Of a stretch of DNA of 64,000 nt, positions 58,840 to 64,000 are shown piece after piece; within the stretch, counting starts at the first letter, position 1, and each line of letters starts with the position of its first letter. The DNA lies in NCBI GenBank assembly GCA_001689445.1, contig LUJN01000044.1:73866-137865 (forward strand). The letters are read 5' to 3'. The stretch comes from Bacteroidales bacterium M3. Lineage in GTDB: Bacteria > Bacteroidota > Bacteroidia > Bacteroidales > Muribaculaceae. The notes under the pieces were generated by a model. The model ran no database searches. It saw only the letters and a program-made list of their open reading frames with translations, and was not told the origin of the DNA. The position numbers and the translations under genes were made by a program.

Positions 58840-61180
58840 ATAAAATCCTGAACTGCGCGAATTTCAGCAACAGCGTCTTGCTCCCCGTGTTGTCAAACTC
58901 CACCCTGATGCGCGCATCGGGCGACTGGCTGTCGATCTCGGTAATCACCCCGCGTCCAAAGCGTGTATGCTCGATTTTAAGTCCCACACGTAGCTCCCCG
59001 AGCGAATGGATGCCGCTGCCACCCGAGGCACCTGTGGACGCCGCTGTAGAGGCCGGGGCGGCAGCCGCCCGTCTCGTCGCCGATGGCGTCCCGAGGCGGC
59101 GGTAGGTCGTCCCCGGCTCGTCATATGTGCGCCCCATGCTCTTGCGGTAGTTGGCTATCGGGTTGACGGTACGTGGTGCCGATGGGAAGTCTGCACCAGC
59201 GCTCAGGCGCAGGTAGCGTGGGTCGATGTCGCTCAGAAACCGTGATGGCGAGCAGGTGCATGTCTGCCCGTTGCGGAATCGCGATGCCGCGTAGCTTATC
59301 ATGCAGAATCGCTTGGCGCGGGTGATGGCCACGTACATCAGTCGCCGCTCCTCCTCTATCTCGCTGCGCGACGAGTTGCTCATCGCCGAGGGAAACAGCT
59401 CCTCCTCGGCCCCGACGATAAAGACGTTGGCAAATTCCAGCCCTTTGGCGGCATGTACCGTCATCAGCGTGACGCGCTCCTCGGCGGTGTCGTCGCTGTC
59501 CTGGTCGGTCGCGAGCGACACTTCCGACAGGAAGTCGGTCAGCGATACCGACTCCTCACCCTGCTCCCGCTTGCCGGCGACAAACTCCCGCACGCCGTTG
59601 AGCAGCTCGGCGAGGTTCTCCTGCTTGGATATGCTCTCGGGGGTGGTGTCACTCACAAGCGAGCTTAGCAGCTTTGTGTCCGAGATGATTTTCTTTGCCA
59701 CGCTTTCGGCGTCATTTCCCCGGCGGTTGGCGTCGATGAAGTTGTCTATCATGTCGCGGAAGGCATTGAGTTTCTTGGCGGCCGCCTGCTTGGTGTCGGG
59801 GGCATATCGGTGCAGGTCGTTCATCACCCGCCACATGCTCACGCGGTTGTCGAGCGCGGCGCGGGTGATGTTGTTGATGGTCGTGTCGCCGATGCCGCGC
59901 TTCGGGTAGTTGATGACGCGGCGCATCGCCTCGTCGTCGTCGGGGTTGACCGACAGGCGGAAGTAGGCTATCGCGTCCTTCACCTCCTTGCGCTGGTAGA
60001 ACGACAGGCCGCCATAGATGCGGTAGGGGATGTTGCGCTTGCGCAGCGACTCCTCGAGTATGCGCGACTGGGCGTTGGTGCGGTAGAGGATGGCAAACTC
60101 CTCGTAGCTGTCGTGCGACAGCATCTTTATCTGCGACACGCGGTTGGCCACGAGAAAGCTCTCCTCGTAGTCGCTGTAGCTCTGCACCACCTCGATGGGC
60201 TGTCCCGGCGAGTTTTCCGAGAAGATATGCTTGGGTATCTGCTCCACATTCTTGTCAATCAACGAGTTGGCGGCGTTGATGATGTTCTGCGTCGAGCGGT
60301 AGTTCTGTTCGAGCTTGAATGTGCGCAGGGTGGGGTAGGACTGTTTCAGCGTCAGGATGTTGCGTATGTTTGCGCCACGGAATGAGTAGATGCTCTGCGC
60401 GTCATCCCCCACGACACACAGGTTGCCGGCGTCCTGCGTCAGGTATGACACGATGCGGTGCTGCGCGAAGTTGGTGTCCTGGTACTCGTCCACGAGCACG
60501 TAGCGGAAATACTCCTGATAGTGCCGCCGCAGGTCGTCATTATCCCTCAGCAGCACGTTGGTATAATAAAGCAGGTCGTCAAAGTCCATCGCTCCGGCCA
60601 CAAAGCAGCGGTGGCAGTAGGCCGTGTACACCTCATGCAGCCTCGTCCGCTTTGCCCGGCGGTCGGCCTCAAGGATGTCGGGGGCCTCGGCATAGGCGCG
60701 GGGGGAGATGAGCGCGTTTTTTGCCGTGGAGATGGCGTTTGCCACGATTGACGGCTTGTACACCTTGTCGTCAAGGTTCATGTCTCGTATGATGGTCTTT
60801 ATCAATGCCTTGGAGTCGGATGCATCATAGATTGTGAAATCGCGCTTGTAGCCGATGCGGTCGGCGTTCTGCCGCAGTATGCGCGAGAAGATGGAGTGGA
60901 ATGTCCCCATCCATATCTTCGATGCCGTCGCCGGCCCCACAAGCTGCTCGATACGCTCGCGCATCTCGCGTGCCGCCTTGTTGGTGAATGTCAGGGCCAG
61001 TATGCGCCACGGCTCATACCCGTGTGCAAGCAGGTGCACGATTTTGTACGTCAGCACGCGCGTCTTTCCCGACCCTGCCCCGGCAATCACAAGTGCCGGC
61101 CCGTCGGTATACAGCACCGCCTCACGCTGTTGGGCATTCAGCCCCTTCACATAATCCTGTGTCAAATCATCCGTTTCCAT
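58838..61180 (-). CDS. pcrA: UvrD/PcrA-type ATP-dependent 3'-5' DNA helicase
   Basis: 780-residue SF1A helicase for repair and replication conflict. Start at 61180 (METDDLTQDYVKGLNAQQRE) because a consensus promoter at 61186-61217 would begin transcription almost exactly there. Motifs in order: Q motif LNAQQREAV, Walker A AGAGSGKTRVLT, LTFTNKAAREMRERI (Ia), VDEYQDTNFAQ (II, DEYQD), VGDDAQSIYSFRGA (III), NYRSTQ (IV), VTLMTVHAAKGLEFANVF (V), EEERRLMYVAITRAK (VI). The C-terminal GIHSLGELRVGLKIEHTRFGRGVITEI is the PcrA-type Tudor-like RNA-polymerase-binding domain. Typical length. Confidence 0.96.
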   Translation of the reverse strand: METDDLTQDYVKGLNAQQREAVLYTDGPALVIAGAGSGKTRVLTYKIVHLLAHGYEPWRILALTFTNKAAREMRERIEQLVGPATASKIWMGTFHSIFSRILRQNADRIGYKRDFTIYDASDSKALIKTIIRDMNLDDKVYKPSIVANAISTAKNALISPRAYAEAPDILEADRRAKRTRLHEVYTAYCHRCFVAGAMDFDDLLYYTNVLLRDNDDLRRHYQEYFRYVLVDEYQDTNFAQHRIVSYLTQDAGNLCVVGDDAQSIYSFRGANIRNILTLKQSYPTLRTFKLEQNYRSTQNIINAANSLIDKNVEQIPKHIFSENSPGQPIEVVQSYSDYEESFLVANRVSQIKMLSHDSYEEFAILYRTNAQSRILEESLRKRNIPYRIYGGLSFYQRKEVKDAIAYFRLSVNPDDDEAMRRVINYPKRGIGDTTINNITRAALDNRVSMWRVMNDLHRYAPDTKQAAAKKLNAFRDMIDNFIDANRRGNDAESVAKKIISDTKLLSSLVSDTTPESISKQENLAELLNGVREFVAGKREQGEESVSLTDFLSEVSLATDQDSDDTAEERVTLMTVHAAKGLEFANVFIVGAEEELFPSAMSNSSRSEIEEERRLMYVAITRAKRFCMISYAASRFRNGQTCTCSPSRFLSDIDPRYLRLSAGADFPSAPRTVNPIANYRKSMGRTYDEPGTTYRRLGTPSATRRAAAAPASTAASTGASGGSGIHSLGELRVGLKIEHTRFGRGVITEIDSQSPDARIRVEFDNTGSKTLLLKFAQFRIL

Positions 61181-61185
61181 CCCTG

Positions 61186-61217
61186 CAAAGTTACACAATC
61201 ATTCCCCCATCGCCAAA
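61186..61217 (-). promoter_or_regulatory. Promoter of pcrA, nearly leaderless
   Basis: On the minus strand TTTG (61214-61217), 20 bp, TAACTTTG (61186-61193). The expected start of transcription coincides with the ATG at 61178-61180, implying a leaderless or near-leaderless mRNA. Confidence 0.75.
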
Positions 61218-61241
61218 CATCCGGCTCAATTACCTGCCCCG

Positions 61242-61268
61242 GTAGGGTCGCGACCTGTCGCGACCGCG
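61242..61268 (+). repeat. Palindromic element copy 8, single arm, TCGCGAC core
   Basis: GTAGGG plus TCGCGACCTGTCGCGA plus CCGCG without a partner arm; a 9-bp-register array follows directly. Confidence 0.8.
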
Positions 61269-61271
61269 TCT

Positions 61272-61352
61272 AAGTCCAATAAGTCCAATAGACCCAATAA
61301 GTCCAATAGGCCCTATAAGGCTTATTTGCCCTATTTGACCTATCAGCCCTAT
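61272..61352. repeat. Nine-unit array in exact 9-bp register
   Basis: AAGTCCAAT, AAGTCCAAT, AGACCCAAT, AAGTCCAAT, AGGCCCTAT, AAGGCTTAT, TTGCCCTAT, TTGACCTAT, CAGCCCTAT: nine 9-mers, all ending in AT, no gap. The first four and last four are roughly complementary in reverse order. Promoter-like TAATTTTG for the next gene is at 61425-61432. Confidence 0.9.
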
Positions 61353-61458
61353 CTCCTCACTCGCCGTCCGGCCCTGTAGACCATTTGTAGACCACCGTTT
61401 TTAGCCTGCATGACAGTCTTTTACTAATTTTGTGCTTCTATAATTATTATTTTTCTGT

Positions 61459-63600
61459 ATGATTAAAAAACTACTTATTCTGTTGGGCCTGTCCTGCACT
61501 TTCGGCGCACAGGCTGTCGATTTTATTTGCGATTACAACACCGCGCAGCGCACGGCCGTGATTACCGGCTGGTATGATGATGGATATGATGCGGCTGACC
61601 TTTACATTCCTATTGAGATTATATTCACCGGTAATAATGCGCGATATAGCATTGTCGGTATCCGGAGCAACGCGTTGAACGGCCTCAAGGGTGTCAAGCG
61701 GGTGCATATCCCCTCCAATGTGAGGGTTATCGGTGGCGTCTCTGACTCCCACTTTTCTCACACCAATAGTCTCGTCTCTATAGACAATTTCCTCGACTGC
61801 CCCGATATCGAGGCATTTATCGTGGCGGAGGGCAATCCCACATTCTCCAGCACCAACGGCGGTATGCTCATGTTGAAGGACAAGACGATACTCTATCGCG
61901 TGCCCCCGCGGATGGCTGTAACCGACGGCTCTCTCGGTCTTCCTTCCGGCTGCGAGCGAATAGCCCGCAATTCCTTTGATGGAAACATGACTATATCCAC
62001 TATCAGATTTTCCAAAAGTCTGAAGTATGTCAATCCCAATCCCGGCTTCCACACGATGAAGCAGATCATGGAGTATGTCGTGCCGTCGGTAAACACCAAC
62101 TTTGAGGTCGACAATGGGGCGTTGATTAACAATCAGACCAAGACTGTGGTGTCGCTTCCGCGTTTTTGGCAAGGATCTCCGACTTACAGCCTCTCGCTCT
62201 CCAAGGCCGACAAGATAGCGGCATACGCCTTTGCGGGCACTCGGTTTGTCGGCAAGGTCAACATACCCGAGGGGTACACCTCTATAGGCGACTACGCCTT
62301 CAGCTACTCGATGATTGGTTCCATGACCCTCCCGTCGACAATCAATTTCCCCGGTAAGGAGGGTGTCGGCCTCTTTGAGGGATGCTCGGTGTTGACAAGT
62401 ATTATGGTCGAACGCAAGGATTTTGAGGTGCCGGCATATTTTGCCAAGGACTGTCCTGTACTCAATAAGGTGGAATTTGCCGCACCTCCACGCAATCTCC
62501 GTCAAGGCGCGTTCAAGGGATGCCGCAATCTTGTCGATTACCCGTTTGACCCATATACTTTCATTCAGGGTGACAGTATCTTTGCCGACTGCGGGTTCAA
62601 GGACGTGAGATTTGCATCGGGTGTATATCGTGGCCAGCTCGGCGGCGACCACACCCACCTTTTTGCCGATTGCCGCTACCTTGAGACAATCGACCTTAGC
62701 CGCATACAGCTTGACGGTACAAACAATCCGGCCATATATGACGTCAACAGTGGTTTTGCCACCGGCTGCCCCTCGCTGCAGAGCGTGGCGTTTCCTGCCA
62801 AGACACGGTTTAACGGCGTGTCATTCGACACCCCCGCTATAAGCGACGTGACAATCGGCAGCTTTGAGGTGGTCGATGAGGCGCCGTTCACTTACTCCGT
62901 GGCGGGATTTGCCGCTCCGTCGGTCTATGTCGTCACCCAGACAGTCTACCCGTTCCAGACGACCCCCCTCGACCGCCTTTTCAGTGCCGCCGCCAACTTC
63001 TCCCTTGAGCCGGTATTCTATTGCGACGCCTTTACCCCTGCGTTTTATTCGCTGTTTGACAATGCGACCTACTACATCCCTGCCAATACCCGCGACCGAT
63101 ACCCCGAAGGTGACGCCGAGGTCCGGGAGATGTTCAGCGCGTCGATACGCCGCAACGGTGCCGCTGTCACCTTTGAATCCTACCCCCTGCTGCCGCAAGT
63201 GAAGATGTCGATGGTCATGTTCAATGATGACCGCATTGTCGACATAGACCGCGCCGGAGGCCGCGAGGTGATAGATTACCCATTCGACGAGATTGAGACC
63301 GTCACCGTATATTACAGGATTGCCGGCAACATCCTTGCCACCAAATATCCCGCTGCGGTCCTGCTTGCCGCATCGACAGGCATAGAGGAAGTGGATGGAG
63401 CATCCACGTCACTCGCCATAACGTGCACAGGCCGCCGCGTAGACCTCGGCATCGAGGCCGACTACACCGTAGTCACCCCCTCGGGCACAGTAGTCGCCAC
63501 AGGCCACGCCTCCTCCTTCACCCTCGACGCCCCCGGCCTCTACATCATCACCGCCACCCACGGCCCTCACCAATCCTCCGCCAAGCTCTCCATCCAATAA
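61459..63600 (+). CDS. BspA-like leucine-rich-repeat surface protein with T9SS-like tail
   Basis: 713-residue secreted protein; signal peptide MIKKLLILLGLSCTFGAQA. Residues ~45-470 contain degenerate LRR_5/BspA (TpLRR) repeats, such as IVGIRSNALNGLKGVKRVHIP, CERIARNSFDGNMTISTIRF, KIAAYAFAGTRFVGKVNIP, YTSIGDYAFSYSMIGSMTLP and NLRQGAFKGCRNLV. The C-terminal ~100 residues (VDLGIEADYTVVTPSGTVVATG ... APGLYIITATHG ... KLSIQ) fit a T9SS sorting domain. BspA proteins bind fibronectin, fibrinogen or other bacteria; a specific ligand is not predictable. The repeats are irregular, so the protein may have diverged from an adhesin. Single gene with its own promoter box. Confidence 0.88.
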   Translation: MIKKLLILLGLSCTFGAQAVDFICDYNTAQRTAVITGWYDDGYDAADLYIPIEIIFTGNNARYSIVGIRSNALNGLKGVKRVHIPSNVRVIGGVSDSHFSHTNSLVSIDNFLDCPDIEAFIVAEGNPTFSSTNGGMLMLKDKTILYRVPPRMAVTDGSLGLPSGCERIARNSFDGNMTISTIRFSKSLKYVNPNPGFHTMKQIMEYVVPSVNTNFEVDNGALINNQTKTVVSLPRFWQGSPTYSLSLSKADKIAAYAFAGTRFVGKVNIPEGYTSIGDYAFSYSMIGSMTLPSTINFPGKEGVGLFEGCSVLTSIMVERKDFEVPAYFAKDCPVLNKVEFAAPPRNLRQGAFKGCRNLVDYPFDPYTFIQGDSIFADCGFKDVRFASGVYRGQLGGDHTHLFADCRYLETIDLSRIQLDGTNNPAIYDVNSGFATGCPSLQSVAFPAKTRFNGVSFDTPAISDVTIGSFEVVDEAPFTYSVAGFAAPSVYVVTQTVYPFQTTPLDRLFSAAANFSLEPVFYCDAFTPAFYSLFDNATYYIPANTRDRYPEGDAEVREMFSASIRRNGAAVTFESYPLLPQVKMSMVMFNDDRIVDIDRAGGREVIDYPFDEIETVTVYYRIAGNILATKYPAAVLLAASTGIEEVDGASTSLAITCTGRRVDLGIEADYTVVTPSGTVVATGHASSFTLDAPGLYIITATHGPHQSSAKLSIQ

Positions 63601-63648
63601 CTCCCTATAAGCTCTATGGGTGCACATTGAAAACTTACCTATTGATAT

Positions 63649-63728
63649 GTAGGGACGCTCCCTGGAGCGTCCGCGAGTCGTCTAAATACCAAGATATTAA
63701 TCGCGGACGTTCCAGGGAACGTCCCTAC
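63649..63728. repeat. Palindromic element copy 9, paired arms with compensated cores
   Basis: Left arm GTAGGG + ACGCTCCCTGGAGCGT + CCGCGA (63649-63676); right arm, in complement, GTAGGG + ACGTTCCCTGGAACGT + CCGCGA (63701-63728). The cores differ only by a C-G to T-A exchange at paired positions. The flank right of the element contains TTGCAAC at 63753. Confidence 0.9.
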
Positions 63729-63912
63729 TCTTTTTGCGGCAATCTATCGTGTATTGCAACGTCCTCAAGGGGGGATGGGCGGTCGGCAATAGACACATAG
63801 GGTTGGTTTAAGTTTAGGATGTCAATGTGCGCTTGTTGCCGGTTTAGCTTTTGGCTGCGGGGGCAACTGCCGCTTATGCGACTTTGGCGAAGTAGTGGAT
63901 TGGCGGGGCGGC

Positions 63913-64000
63913 GTGGATTAAGGTCTTTAGAGTCTTTAAGGGCTTTAAGGTTTTTAAGGGGGGATGAGGAGTAGGGCTAATAAGTCCAATAGGGCTAATA
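63913..64000. repeat. Two adjacent arrays in 9-bp register at the window edge
   Basis: 63913-63957 reads GTGGATTAA, GGTCTTTAG, AGTCTTTAA, GGGCTTTAA, GGTTTTTAA (same type as 6602-6646). 63974-64000 reads GGGCTAATA, AGTCCAATA, GGGCTAATA (same type as 61272-61352) and probably continues beyond the edge. The 185 bp before them (63729-63912) show no gene. Confidence 0.8.

Noticed and set aside
2060..63728. The palindromic copies as a CRISPR array
   Set aside because: Copies are kilobases apart, without uniform spacers, and no cas gene is present.

Overview
The window looks like a chromosomal segment of a Bacteroidota bacterium of order Bacteroidales, most likely a Muribaculaceae-type gut commensal (family-level placement is inference). 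Evidence: a SusC/SusD pair, several secreted proteins with T9SS-like C-terminal tails, DUF4493, PCMD and BACON surface lipoproteins, and repeated use of the Bacteroidota sigma-factor promoter (TTTG or TTG, 19-22 bp, TAnnTTTG). Base composition is GC-rich for the phylum. Short AT-richer islands (Abi gene, GNAT pair, 3' half of the BACON gene) suggest recent acquisition or recombination.

Layout. 1-12.4 kb, leftward: an edge-cut trpB2, then (after a rightward nitroreductase) a SusC/SusD block with two metalloproteases and a T9SS-type secreted protein, which reads as a peptide rather than glycan utilisation locus. 12.5-14.7 kb: an AmgK-like sugar kinase fused to a RapZ C-terminal domain, overlapping a MurU-like nucleotidyltransferase (peptidoglycan amino-sugar recycling). 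14.8-29.3 kb: glutamine synthetase, a small membrane protein, a relic of a GNAT toxin-like pair, a CpsB/YwqE phosphatase, a biotin carboxyltransferase subunit, an Abi (HEPN) gene with a compact terminator-bounded RNA in front of it, rpmE2, a PglF/CapD-type dehydratase, tsaC, the initiating sugar-phosphate transferase and a CLC channel. 29.3-33.6 kb: an accessory patch with a small HTH protein, a BACON lipoprotein, an intact GNAT gene with its small partner, and hairpin-rich spacers. 33.8-40.6 kb: carA-carB, tRNA-Pro(TGG), a TrkH/KtrB potassium transporter and an SDR enzyme. 40.9-50.3 kb: a six-gene operon of four surface lipoproteins (DUF4493, FN3-like, PCMD) and two paralogous beta-barrel-like proteins. 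50.4-61.2 kb: pabC-pabB-cysK, radC, a GT2 enzyme, nspC, a CotH-kinase protein, vsr and pcrA. 61.4-63.6 kb: a BspA-like leucine-rich-repeat protein.

The most unusual feature is non-coding. Intergenic spacers repeatedly carry a family of palindromic elements with conserved boundaries (outer GTAGGG, inner CCGCGAATA-like) around cores whose sequence varies but whose self-complementarity is kept, including paired compensatory changes. A second class of spacer repeat consists of short arrays in strict 9-bp (once 8-bp) register. The other strong candidates for little-described systems are the Abi gene with its RNA, the GNAT pair and its deleted second copy, the AmgK-RapZ fusion, and the DUF4493/PCMD operon. 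No transposase, integrase, rRNA or CRISPR array was seen. All functional statements rest on motif reading; no database search was run.
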